A stretch of 5,423 nucleotides of DNA from Micavibrio_B sp044238965 (GTDB taxonomy: Bacteria; Pseudomonadota; Alphaproteobacteria; Micavibrionales; Micavibrionaceae): assembly GCA_044238965.1 (NCBI GenBank), contig JBIICJ010000085.1:1-5423 (forward strand), given 5' to 3'. Within the stretch, counting starts at the first letter, position 1. Each line of letters opens with the position of its first letter. A program made the translations under genes and the position numbers. Positions 1-5,298 of the stretch are shown here, one piece after another. Below the pieces are notes generated by a model that had not been told where the DNA came from, did no database searches, and saw only the letters and a program-made list of their open reading frames with translations.

Positions 1-581
1 GTTTAAGTTATGCGGATATATCAACGCCACTCGATCATTGCCCGACGTTGGTTTTAAATGCAGATTATCGCCCGCTTAGTTATTTCCCATTGTCGATTTG
101 GCCATGGCAAGATGCGGTCAAAGCAATGGTGCGGGATACGGTGGTGGTATTGGCGGAACATACGCGCATTGTCCGTTCTCCGTCATCAGAAATGCGATTG
201 CCGAGTGTGGTGGTGTTAAAAGAATATGTACCTGCATCACGTACACCTGCATTTACAAGGTTTAATGTCTTTCTTCGCGATGGATGGCAATGTCAATATT
301 GCGGCGAAGAATTTAAGACAAAAGAATTGACGTTCGATCATGTGATCCCGCGGTCACGTGGCGGACGGACAAGCTGGAGCAACGTGGTTGCCGCGTGCCA
401 GTGCTGTAACACTAAAAAAGGATCACACATGCCCGATAAAATCGGCATGCATCCCTTGGTGGAGCCGCGCGAGCCGACAATTACCGCACTTCAGGAAATG
501 GGACGCCGATTTCCACCTCGCTTTCTTCACGAAAGTTGGGCGGACTTTCTCTACTGGGATTCCGAATTGGTTGATCAGTAA
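1..581 (+). CDS. HNH endonuclease family protein (5' end outside window)
   Basis: Predicted HNH (ββα-metal) nuclease of the alphaproteobacterial type; its cellular role is not established. The reading frame is open from base 3 with no stop, and the residues before the TTG at 48 (LSYADISTPLDHCPT) already look like family sequence, so the true start lies left of the window and TTG 48 is probably internal. Counting from that TTG codon as residue 1: a conserved N-terminal block (VLNADYRPLSY, 2-12; WPWQDAVKA, 18-26), EMRLPSV (48-54), RFNVFLRD (71-78), then the nuclease core. The core has zinc ligands C82/C85 and C117/C120, D97-H98 as the first catalytic pair, N112 as the central Asn and N121-T-K-K near the last ligand. 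It ends with the family-typical HESWADFLYWD. All key residues are present, so an active nuclease is likely. A housekeeping or DNA-repair role is inferred from how widespread the family is, not seen here. Confidence 0.9.
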   Translation, partial: LSYADISTPLDHCPTLVLNADYRPLSYFPLSIWPWQDAVKAMVRDTVVVLAEHTRIVRSPSSEMRLPSVVVLKEYVPASRTPAFTRFNVFLRDGWQCQYCGEEFKTKELTFDHVIPRSRGGRTSWSNVVAACQCCNTKKGSHMPDKIGMHPLVEPREPTITALQEMGRRFPPRFLHESWADFLYWDSELVDQ

Positions 582-666
582 AGAATGTAAAAAAATTGGT
601 AAGCCTAAAAAACTGGGAGAATGGGGTCGCGGCCCCGAAGAATTACAAACTGTAACGATGAAACCA

Positions 667-674
667 TAAGGAGG
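667..674 (+). promoter_or_regulatory. Perfect Shine-Dalgarno for the gene at 680
   Basis: TAAGGAGG is an uninterrupted 8-base complement to the 16S rRNA 3' end, followed by five T and then ATG at 680. This is the strongest ribosome-binding site in the window; it fixes the start and argues that this small membrane protein is really made. Confidence 0.85.
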
Positions 675-679
675 TTTTT

Positions 680-1033
680 ATGTTTGGGAGAATGATAGAC
701 ACAACAAGTACACGTAGCACAACAGACGCAATCATTTTTTACATTACGTCACTGATACTGCTGGTCGGATTTTCGACAGTGCTGGTTCATACACTGAGCC
801 TGCTGAATGTCGTATCGGGCGTAGGTAGTTTCTTTGAAGGCGGTTCTGTTCATACCCTGATTGGTACGGGGTTTGTGATCGTGCTGTCTAGCTTGATTTT
901 AACAGGCCGAAAATTGACCAGTGACCTATTCTCAATTCTCTTGGTCGGTGTGGCGGTTTACCTGTCATACACAACCAATGTGATGTTGGGTATGGTTCCT
1001 GTGGCTTTGTTAACCACATTGCACCACAAATAA
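680..1033 (+). CDS. Small integral membrane protein, 117 aa, DAxIFY motif
   Basis: I do not recognise a named family. The protein is almost entirely hydrophobic after a short polar N-terminus (residues 1-15). Likely membrane segments are about 16-42, 58-76 and 82-114; the last is long enough to be two short spans. There is no Cys pair, no signal-peptidase site and no catalytic motif. Residues R12 and D16-A-I-I-F-Y21 match, in the same spacing and at the same place before the first span, R14 and D17-A-V-I-F-Y22 of the 40-codon ORF at 2721, so the two are probably related. It sits 98 bases after the HNH gene and is followed by a strong terminator, so it ends a transcription unit. I saw no convincing promoter of its own in 582-666, so it may be read from the HNH gene. 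The start is set by the perfect Shine-Dalgarno. Function unknown. Confidence 0.8.
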   Translation: MFGRMIDTTSTRSTTDAIIFYITSLILLVGFSTVLVHTLSLLNVVSGVGSFFEGGSVHTLIGTGFVIVLSSLILTGRKLTSDLFSILLVGVAVYLSYTTNVMLGMVPVALLTTLHHK

Positions 1034-1059
1034 TCAACAATTTACCACGTAAATAATTG

Positions 1060-1090
1060 AAAGAGGCCGCGCAATCGGCCTCTTTTTTCT
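1060..1090 (+). terminator. Rho-independent terminator
   Basis: AAGAGGCCG (1061-1069) pairs perfectly with CGGCCTCTT (1076-1084) around a six-base loop (CGCAAT). One more A-T pair is possible at 1060/1085, and the stem runs into a T-rich tract to about 1088. It closes the unit containing the membrane protein at 680-1033 and separates it from the operon that starts at 1150. The A-rich left side is weak, so it acts mainly on plus-strand transcription. Confidence 0.92.
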
Positions 1091-1118
1091 TGTAACTTCT
1101 TACAAATATAGTTATACA
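1090..1118 (+). promoter_or_regulatory. Probable sigma-70 promoter for the 1150-2619 operon
   Basis: TTGTAA (1090-1095), a 17-base spacer and TATACA (1113-1118) give a reasonable match to TTGACA/TATAAT. Transcription would start near 1125, about 25 bases before ATG 1150. It lies immediately after the terminator, the expected place for the next unit's promoter. An overlapping -10 candidate, CATAAT, is at 1117-1122. Judged by eye only. Confidence 0.5.
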
Positions 1119-1149
1119 TAATGACGTAATCGGCGTTGTGGAGTTAACT

Positions 1150-2250
1150 ATGCATTTGTTACAATCATTAACAAGAACACCAGCAAAATCACCAAAAGTA
1201 GATATTTCAAATTTTACCGTGGTGAATTTCATGTCGAGTGAACTGACCCCAGAGGTAGAGGCTTGGCGAGAAGGGGCAAAAGTTTGCTCTGCGCAAAGCT
1301 GTGCCCGTCAAACATGGTTTGGTGATTATAATGATATGGGATCTTTTCCTATTGGTTCTATCAAATCAAATAAAATTGATTTCTTGATTGGCAAAGAAGC
1401 CTACTTATTTATGCTACGGTTGATGTTAGGTTTAGAAACCAAAAAAAACGTGGCAGAAACAAATATCTGCGGGCAAATGAACAGAGGCTGGGACGTATTC
1501 AAAGAACGTATGCCAGAAGAAGCTGCAAAACTACGCTCAATATATGATGCATTGACGGCCGATTCTCGTCTTATTCGCGGGCGCATTTTGGACAACGAAT
1601 ATATAGCACCAACTTTGGCAAATGCGGCCAATAGATTAGCACAGAAAAAAGGGGGAGAGATTGTCACCATTATTGCGCATGGCGAACGTAATGGGGGATC
1701 ATTATCTCAGGAAACAATTGATCTTATAAAGCGCTTTGCGGCGGTAAAAAAGAACTTTGCTTCTGCTCTGTATGTAATGGCAGCGGATGGAACATTGAAA
1801 AAAATGGTTGAAAAAGAAGTCCGTGATATGAGTGCCAAAGGTCATTTGCATGTTGGTGTTGATGTGAAAGACGCTACATTGCCCAATCTATCTACGGCAT
1901 TTAATAAATCAAATCTTGTATTTTGTGCTAAACCAATGGCGCCATCTGATGGAAAGCAAGATTTTGATGAAGATTTGATTTTAGCATGGGATCAACGTGC
2001 CGCCGCTGCACCACATGGAAAATTTATTCATTTAAAAGGTGTACCACAAGATAAAGGAGCATCATCCAAATTATGGCGTGATTTTGGTTTGACCGATTAT
2101 AGCTCTCCAGAAAATGTAGCAAATGAGCAAGCACATATACGACTAAATAATGAACGTGTATTGGGTATTGCTGTTGCAAATACCAGTCATTTTGCACGTT
2201 TGCGTTTTGAAGGTACGCAACCGGGCAAAAAACATTTAATTTTGGAATAA
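1150..2250 (+). CDS. Divergent glutamyl-tRNA reductase-like protein, 366 aa
   Basis: GluTR reduces Glu-tRNA(Glu) with NADPH to glutamate-1-semialdehyde, the first step of C5 5-aminolevulinate synthesis. The GluTR landmarks occur in order. SCARQTWF (50-57) sits where GluTR has TCNRTE(I/L)Y, and C51 falls at the catalytic cysteine. FMLRLMLGLET (87-97) matches the R-V-A-x-G-L-D-S helix. AETNICGQMNRGW (102-114) matches G-E-P-Q-I-L-G-Q-V-K. KLRSIYDALTADSRLIRGRI (127-146) matches the LxRxFQ...AKRVRTET helix. IVTIIAHGERNG (171-182) corresponds to VLLVGAGE, SNLVFCAKPMAP (254-265) to the IIISSTASP strand, and GVPQD (297-301) to AVPRD. Differences: no clear counterpart of the conserved His, a broken glycine-rich NADPH motif, and an end at 366 residues where GluTR runs to about 420 with a dimerisation domain. 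GTG 1138 is an alternative start, but TGGAG at 1139-1143 lies six bases before ATG 1150. Family membership is from motif comparison by eye; activity is uncertain. Confidence 0.65.
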   Translation: MHLLQSLTRTPAKSPKVDISNFTVVNFMSSELTPEVEAWREGAKVCSAQSCARQTWFGDYNDMGSFPIGSIKSNKIDFLIGKEAYLFMLRLMLGLETKKNVAETNICGQMNRGWDVFKERMPEEAAKLRSIYDALTADSRLIRGRILDNEYIAPTLANAANRLAQKKGGEIVTIIAHGERNGGSLSQETIDLIKRFAAVKKNFASALYVMAADGTLKKMVEKEVRDMSAKGHLHVGVDVKDATLPNLSTAFNKSNLVFCAKPMAPSDGKQDFDEDLILAWDQRAAAAPHGKFIHLKGVPQDKGASSKLWRDFGLTDYSSPENVANEQAHIRLNNERVLGIAVANTSHFARLRFEGTQPGKKHLILE

Positions 2251-2256
2251 TATATT

Positions 2257-2619
2257 ATGAGTTTAACATTCGATTTTACTATCAATGATCATAATCAAAG
2301 AGAGGCGCAAGCTATCATCTCTGGATTAAAATCCGACGTGGCGACAAGGCAAGCAAAGAAATTTGCACAAACGGTGGATTTTCTATTAAACGGAAATACA
2401 ATTCCATTTCTAGAAGTGATGGGAAAGACAACAGAATTACATGCTTTGATTGACTCACTACCGAATATTGAGAAAAGACGTTTGGCGGGAGCTCTTTCTG
2501 AAAGGTTTTTAAACCATGGGTTTCATGTGTCACGTGAATTAAAAACATGGTGTCTGACGGTCGCGCCGAACCAAGTGGGGCGTGTATTATCTGATAAAAA
2601 TCAGCCGCGATGTCAATAA
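2257..2619 (+). CDS. Hypothetical protein, 120 aa, second gene of the GluTR-like operon
   Basis: Unrecognised. It starts six bases after the stop of the GluTR-like gene, same strand, so the two are very probably co-transcribed and possibly translationally coupled; the Shine-Dalgarno is weak (TGGA, 2243-2246, inside the previous gene). The protein is soluble and charged, with no signal peptide or membrane span. Residues about 14-50, 54-68 and 71-88 look helical; two Cys (C99, C119) are not in a metal-binding arrangement. The stretch LSERFLNHGFHVSREL (80-95) is faintly like the LxNKLLHxPxxxL helix of the GluTR C-terminal dimerisation domain, which its upstream neighbour lacks. That resemblance is too weak to assign function, but makes a partner or split-domain role a testable idea. 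Base composition is AT-rich like the gene before it. Confidence 0.7.
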   Translation: MSLTFDFTINDHNQREAQAIISGLKSDVATRQAKKFAQTVDFLLNGNTIPFLEVMGKTTELHALIDSLPNIEKRRLAGALSERFLNHGFHVSRELKTWCLTVAPNQVGRVLSDKNQPRCQ

Positions 2620-2641
2620 AACATCATATTTTCTTTGACAT
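2610..2641. promoter_or_regulatory. Inverted repeat around the stop codon at 2617, with a -35-like TTGACA
   Basis: ATGTCAA (2610-2616) and TTGACAT (2635-2641) are perfect 7-base arms with an 18-base spacer that contains the stop codon at 2617-2619. No T-run follows, so this is not a standard terminator. The right arm contains a consensus -35 (TTGACA, 2635-2640) that could serve the small ORF at 2721, but the best -10 at normal spacing (CTAAAG/TAAAGC near 2658-2664) is poor. It may be an operator-like site or chance. Confidence 0.25.
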
Positions 2642-2720
2642 TTCACGCGCGAATCCGCTAAAGCTAAATCCACAGCCACAAAATTGATATTTTAAACCGT
2701 ATTAGGGATAGGAATTTGCC

Positions 2721-2843
2721 ATGGATTTGCGCGAACTTTTTAATTTTTCGAAACAACGTCGCGGTGTTGATGCCGTTATTTTTTATGTGTTCCATATGGG
2801 ATGCTTTGGATTATTATCCGTGGCGCTCGGTGCCCTTTCATAA
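2721..2843 (+). CDS. Small single-span membrane protein, 40 aa, DAxIFY motif
   Basis: ATG 2721 is preceded by AGGGATAGGAA (2704-2714), a good Shine-Dalgarno with six bases of spacing. The product has a charged N-terminus (MDLRELFNFSKQRRG, 1-15), then DAVIFY (17-22), and one hydrophobic segment at about 18-39 ending in ALGALS. R14 and the DAVIFY motif, plus later S33 and L36, line up with R12, DAIIFY, S32 and L35 of the 117-residue protein at 680, so these look like members of one family of small alphaproteobacterial membrane proteins. The last six bases overlap the 3' end of the convergent dsbB gene. It is either complete as a one-span protein or cut short when dsbB became adjacent. Function unknown. 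The ORF is short, but the ribosome-binding site and the shared motif support it. Confidence 0.6.
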   Translation: MDLRELFNFSKQRRGVDAVIFYVFHMGCFGLLSVALGALS

Positions 2844-3338
2844 ACGGCGCTGGCGTAAATAAATAAAAATCATAACAGCCAATGCAGCGCAAAAAAACAC
2901 GTTGTAATTGGCCATTGATAAACCCAAGAACGACCATGAAATTTCATCGCACCGCGTGACAGCGGTTGTGGCGATGCGCGCCATGACCTCTTCGATTGAA
3001 CCTGACATATCTGGCGTTGTGCACCCTGATAAACCTGCCCACCATTTGCGTTCTACGCCTGAATGAAAAATGGCGATACCTGTGTTCATGATCATGGCGA
3101 TACCTGACATCCCTAATGTCGTACGGCCAAATCGTGATGATGCCCCAATGAGTCCTAATAAAATTACAGCCACAAATGGCACGCGTTGATACAAACATAA
3201 TTCGCACGGATGCAGACCAAAAACATATTGTCCTATTAATGCTGACGTTAGGGCAAGGGTCGCCAATCCGACCAGCAAGAGTTGAAACTGAGTCAAAGAT
3301 AATGACAGGAGAGGGGTAAAAAATGAGGCAATTTTCAT
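2838..3338 (-). CDS. dsbB: Disulfide bond formation protein B (DsbB family)
   Basis: Inner-membrane quinone reductase that reoxidises the periplasmic thiol oxidase DsbA and passes electrons to ubiquinone or menaquinone. The 166 residues are the usual family length. Four membrane segments are visible at about 17-38, 52-68, 75-92 and 143-162. The first periplasmic loop carries the CxxC pair (PCELC, C45/C48), followed by the family Q51-R52. The second loop carries H92-S-G-V-E and the second redox pair, C106 and C130. All four essential cysteines are present, so an active enzyme is expected. ATG 3338 is the first start after an in-frame stop; the G-run that could act as Shine-Dalgarno (3351-3355 on the plus strand) is about 12 bases away, a poor spacing. 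It overlaps the convergent ORF at 2721 by six bases. No dsbA is present in the window. Confidence 0.93.
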   Translation of the reverse strand: MKIASFFTPLLSLSLTQFQLLLVGLATLALTSALIGQYVFGLHPCELCLYQRVPFVAVILLGLIGASSRFGRTTLGMSGIAMIMNTGIAIFHSGVERKWWAGLSGCTTPDMSGSIEEVMARIATTAVTRCDEISWSFLGLSMANYNVFFCAALAVMIFIYLRQRRL

Positions 3339-3344
3339 GTTGCC

Positions 3345-3373
3345 AATATACCCCCTTGATCTTCATTTGAAAA
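3345..3373 (-). promoter_or_regulatory. Possible dsbB promoter giving a very short or absent leader
   Basis: On the minus strand TATATT (3345-3350) is preceded, after a 17-base spacer, by TTTTCA (3368-3373). TATATT begins a transcription start only a few bases from, or at, the dsbB ATG (3338). If it is used, the mRNA would be leaderless or nearly so, in keeping with the badly spaced Shine-Dalgarno. Judged by eye. Confidence 0.35.
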
Positions 3374-3395
3374 TCAGTATTGTACGGAAACTTAT
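3367..3395 (+). promoter_or_regulatory. Possible promoter of the tRNA-Leu gene
   Basis: TTGAAA (3367-3372), a 17-base spacer and ACTTAT (3390-3395) would start transcription near 3402, eight bases before the mature tRNA 5' end at 3410. The -35 is good and the -10 weak. It overlaps the -35 region proposed for dsbB on the other strand, so the two divergent genes share a very short control region. Confidence 0.4.
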
Positions 3396-3409
3396 CACCC
3401 AATCACAGT

Positions 3410-3494
3410 GCCCCTGTGGTGGAATTGGTAGACGCGCTCGACTCAAAATCGAGTGCCGCAAGGCGTGTTGGTTCGAGTCCGACCAGGGGCACCA
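3410..3494 (+). tRNA. tRNA-Leu (anticodon CAA)
   Basis: An 85-base class II tRNA with encoded CCA. The acceptor stem pairs GCCCCTG (3410-3416) with CAGGGGC (3484-3490), followed by A and CCA (3491-3494). The D-arm includes GAATTGGTAGAC. The anticodon stem CTCGA/TCGAG encloses the loop CTCAAAA, giving anticodon CAA, which reads UUG leucine codons. The long variable arm (TGCCGCAAGGCGT) is diagnostic of Leu/Ser/Tyr tRNAs, and the T-arm is GTTGG-TTCGAGT-CCGAC. The gene is divergent from dsbB and convergent with the large gene that ends 25 bases downstream. There is a short T-run (3495-3499) after CCA but no hairpin terminator that I can see. Confidence 0.97.
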
Positions 3495-3519
3495 TTTTTC
3501 ATAAAATAAATATTCGGTA

Positions 3520-5079
3520 CTATGTAACAGGAGCTAGTAAATTTTCAGCTCTCAACGAACCCTGTGATAATGGAACGCCATTACTGGGTTGGTGTGTAAT
3601 TTGTGGGATTTTTACATCACCATGTTGGCGTAACAGACGCATGGTTTTATCCGCCTGATCCCATTGTTGGGCAAGACTGTCAAGAATTCTCCCGCGCATG
3701 TCGTCGGTCATACCCATTTTCATCAATGCCATAGAATTGATCGCGGTGGTTGCACTGGCAGAGAAAGATACCATCAAATCTTTTAATCCAGATACAAATT
3801 CTAACTCCGTTGCAACGAGAGCAGGATTTGCTAAATCTTGAATGACGAGGGTACCAGCCATTATATTAATACGTTCATGCGCTTTCGAAAAAATTGACCG
3901 TAATTGTGATTTAAGACGACGTTGGTCATCTGATAGATCGTTACTTAATTCATTATCGATTTTTGTTAAGGCTTCGGCGTAAGATGCTTTTAATTTTTGC
4001 AATTCCTCCAAAACTTTTGGTGCGGCTTCTGCAAATGATTGGCAATCATCAATTAACTGATATGATTGTCTCAAAGCTGCATCAATTGATGAAGTTACTT
4101 CAATATTTGTATTTTCCAACGCGCGGCGCGGGTTTAACCACGGAATGATATTGCGTGTGGCAATCCATAATTCTTGACCAATACTTTCATAGCGTGTGTT
4201 CGGATCCATTTCATCCATCAATGTTTTTAAGGATGATTGTAGGCGCTCTATGCGCTTGTCTAAGGCTTCGCGTGCTTTATTCGCATCATCCGCATGTGAT
4301 AATGTTTGTGTATATAAATTTTGAAATCGTTCAAAAAATTGCGTACATTCCCTTAAGATTTGATCATCAACGCGCAACGCCGCACTTAAATTTCCTGAAC
4401 GAATGGCGTTTTCAATTGCATCGCGCGGATCAGATAAAGCAATTATGCTGTCAGATTTTTTTGCTATTTGTGTCACCGCGGCGGGTGGTTGATAATCGAT
4501 ACGGTCTTCAATCGCCGTAATTAGTTTACGAAAATTTTGTTTCTGTGCATTCGCTAACGCCGCACGGTACATTGGTAAATCTTGGTCTTTACGCGCTGGA
4601 TCTAAACGTTTTAAAATAACAAGGGCAATATCCTCATTAATTTCTGCCACCACAGCTAATGGCAGAAAATCTGATGAGGTACTATTTAAATATTTTGGTT
4701 GATAGGCAAATTCAATCGAACTATTTTCTACGATATACAAAAGAAGTTTAAATGAATCTTTGATGTTGATCGGTATGGTTCTATTTTGCCCTTTTTCTAA
4801 AAGATCTAAAGCACGAAAAAAAACAGTTTCCTTGGTCGGTGAATTATTCTTCTTATCCTGATAGTAGATACCTCCTTGATAGTCAAAGTAAGTCAAAAAC
4901 AAACGCTCCCATGATAAACCTAAATCAGATTTATTATCAATTAACAGTTCCAATACTTTATCAGGAAGTTTCTCCTTTAGGCTTTTAGCAATGCCTTGAA
5001 TAACACCATTAAATTTTGCCTCAAAAATAGCTTGATTTACATCAAGTGGTTCAGTTTCAGTACTGTCAGGTGATTTCAT
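3520..5079 (-). CDS. Unrecognised helical protein, ankyrin-like and coiled-coil, 519 aa
   Basis: I do not recognise the family. The start is ATG 5079, set by AAGGAG six bases upstream; the further in-frame ATG at 5124 lies at or before the promoter and is not used. No signal peptide or membrane span is seen. The N-terminal region (about 36-195) reads as degenerate helix-turn-helix repeats of ankyrin type; the clearest is LPLAVVAEINEDIALVILKR (139-158) followed by YRAALANAQKQNFRKLITAI (171-190). Residues 220-300 and 340-410 are long, charged helices with coiled-coil character (EALDKRIERLQSSLKTLMDE, 271-290). Residues 405-485 are a further helical block, and a Pro/Gln/Ser-rich tail ends in LLAPVT. 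This suggests a cytoplasmic scaffold, a structural protein or, speculatively, an effector. It is AT-rich relative to dsbB and lies right behind the tRNA 3' end. It has its own promoter and no operon partner in the window. Confidence 0.8.
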   Translation of the reverse strand: MKSPDSTETEPLDVNQAIFEAKFNGVIQGIAKSLKEKLPDKVLELLIDNKSDLGLSWERLFLTYFDYQGGIYYQDKKNNSPTKETVFFRALDLLEKGQNRTIPINIKDSFKLLLYIVENSSIEFAYQPKYLNSTSSDFLPLAVVAEINEDIALVILKRLDPARKDQDLPMYRAALANAQKQNFRKLITAIEDRIDYQPPAAVTQIAKKSDSIIALSDPRDAIENAIRSGNLSAALRVDDQILRECTQFFERFQNLYTQTLSHADDANKAREALDKRIERLQSSLKTLMDEMDPNTRYESIGQELWIATRNIIPWLNPRRALENTNIEVTSSIDAALRQSYQLIDDCQSFAEAAPKVLEELQKLKASYAEALTKIDNELSNDLSDDQRRLKSQLRSIFSKAHERINIMAGTLVIQDLANPALVATELEFVSGLKDLMVSFSASATTAINSMALMKMGMTDDMRGRILDSLAQQWDQADKTMRLLRQHGDVKIPQITHQPSNGVPLSQGSLRAENLLAPVT

Positions 5080-5085
5080 GGTTCG

Positions 5086-5091
5086 CTCCTT
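5086..5091 (-). promoter_or_regulatory. Shine-Dalgarno deciding the start of the large helical protein
   Basis: AAGGAG on the minus strand lies six bases before ATG 5079. The longer reading frame to an ATG at 5124 would begin upstream of the predicted transcription start, so 5079 is the chosen start. Confidence 0.85.
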
Positions 5092-5105
5092 AACATGATG
5101 GTAAG

Positions 5106-5135
5106 ATAATATTACATAATACATAAAGCTGTCAA
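5106..5135 (-). promoter_or_regulatory. Sigma-70 promoter of the large helical protein gene
   Basis: On the minus strand, a perfect -35 TTGACA (5130-5135) and -10 TATTAT (5106-5111) are separated by 18 bases. Transcription would start near 5099, giving a leader of about 20 bases that contains the AAGGAG site. One copy of a 14-base direct repeat (5115-5128) fills most of the spacer, so a protein binding there could block RNA polymerase. Confidence 0.6.
5115..5128 (+). repeat. 14-base direct repeat, copy 1
   Basis: CATAATACATAAAG, identical to 5281-5294. This copy lies between the -10 and -35 of the minus-strand promoter. Confidence 0.5.
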
Positions 5136-5252
5136 TTAAATTTTCATAATTTATTAATGTTTATGGATGTGGGGGTACTATATAACTAATTGAAAATAAA
5201 TAAAATTTCCTCCAAAGTTAACAAAAACCAAACTTTCTAAACAATTTGACGC

Positions 5253-5269
5253 GAATTTAGATAAAATTC
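5253..5269. repeat. Short perfect inverted repeat
   Basis: GAATTT (5253-5258), spacer AGATA, AAATTC (5264-5269). It lies just after a TTGACG (-35-like) and about 30 bases before the plus-strand start, an operator-like position. In such AT-rich DNA chance is a real alternative. Confidence 0.3.
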
Positions 5270-5280
5270 AAAATAATTTT

Positions 5281-5294
5281 CATAATACATAAAG
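5281..5294 (+). repeat. 14-base direct repeat, copy 2
   Basis: CATAATACATAAAG, identical to 5115-5128. It overlaps the AAAGG that may be the Shine-Dalgarno for ATG 5299. The preceding TTTT makes the 10-base word TTTTCATAAT, also found at 5141-5150. Confidence 0.5.
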
Positions 5295-5298
5295 GTCG

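Larger units (their letters stand above)
5080..5298. other. AT-rich divergent intergenic region
   Basis: About 220 bases between two divergent starts (minus gene at 5079, plus gene at 5299). It is very AT-rich with one G-run (GGGGG, 5171-5175). It holds the minus-strand promoter at 5106-5135, a 14-base direct repeat and a 6-base-arm inverted repeat. For the plus-strand gene I see only a weak candidate: TTGACG (5246-5251) without a -10 at normal spacing. No small ORF with a Shine-Dalgarno and no RNA gene was evident. Confidence 0.5.

Noticed and set aside
622..637. GC-rich hairpin GGGGTCGCGGCCCC after the HNH gene
   Set aside because: The loop is too tight for the stem and no T-run follows, so it is not a terminator.
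358..669. Plus-strand open frame overlapping the HNH gene
   Set aside because: Most of it lies out of frame inside a well-supported HNH gene that has intact family motifs to its stop; no Shine-Dalgarno and no protein-like pattern.
1138..1149. GTG 1138 as start of the GluTR-like protein
   Set aside because: The TGGAG at 1139-1143 overlaps that codon and is correctly spaced for ATG 1150; it would add only four residues.
888..1232. Minus-strand open frame across the terminator and operon start
   Set aside because: It runs antisense through a membrane-protein gene, a strong terminator and a promoter-like region; not compatible with a real gene.
2944..3402. Second minus-strand frame over dsbB, 152 aa
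   Set aside because: Frame shadow of dsbB: rich in Arg, His and Cys without order, whereas the other frame carries all DsbB motifs.
3823..3880. CheZ-like QDL motif (VIQDLANP, residues 412-419) in the large helical protein
   Set aside because: CheZ has QDLTGQ with following conserved residues; only QDL is shared and the surrounding helices do not match, so a chemotaxis phosphatase call is not supported.
3963..4520. Two plus-strand frames (3963-4148 and 4155-4520) inside the large minus-strand gene
   Set aside because: Antisense shadows of a long coherent helical protein; no ribosome-binding sites.
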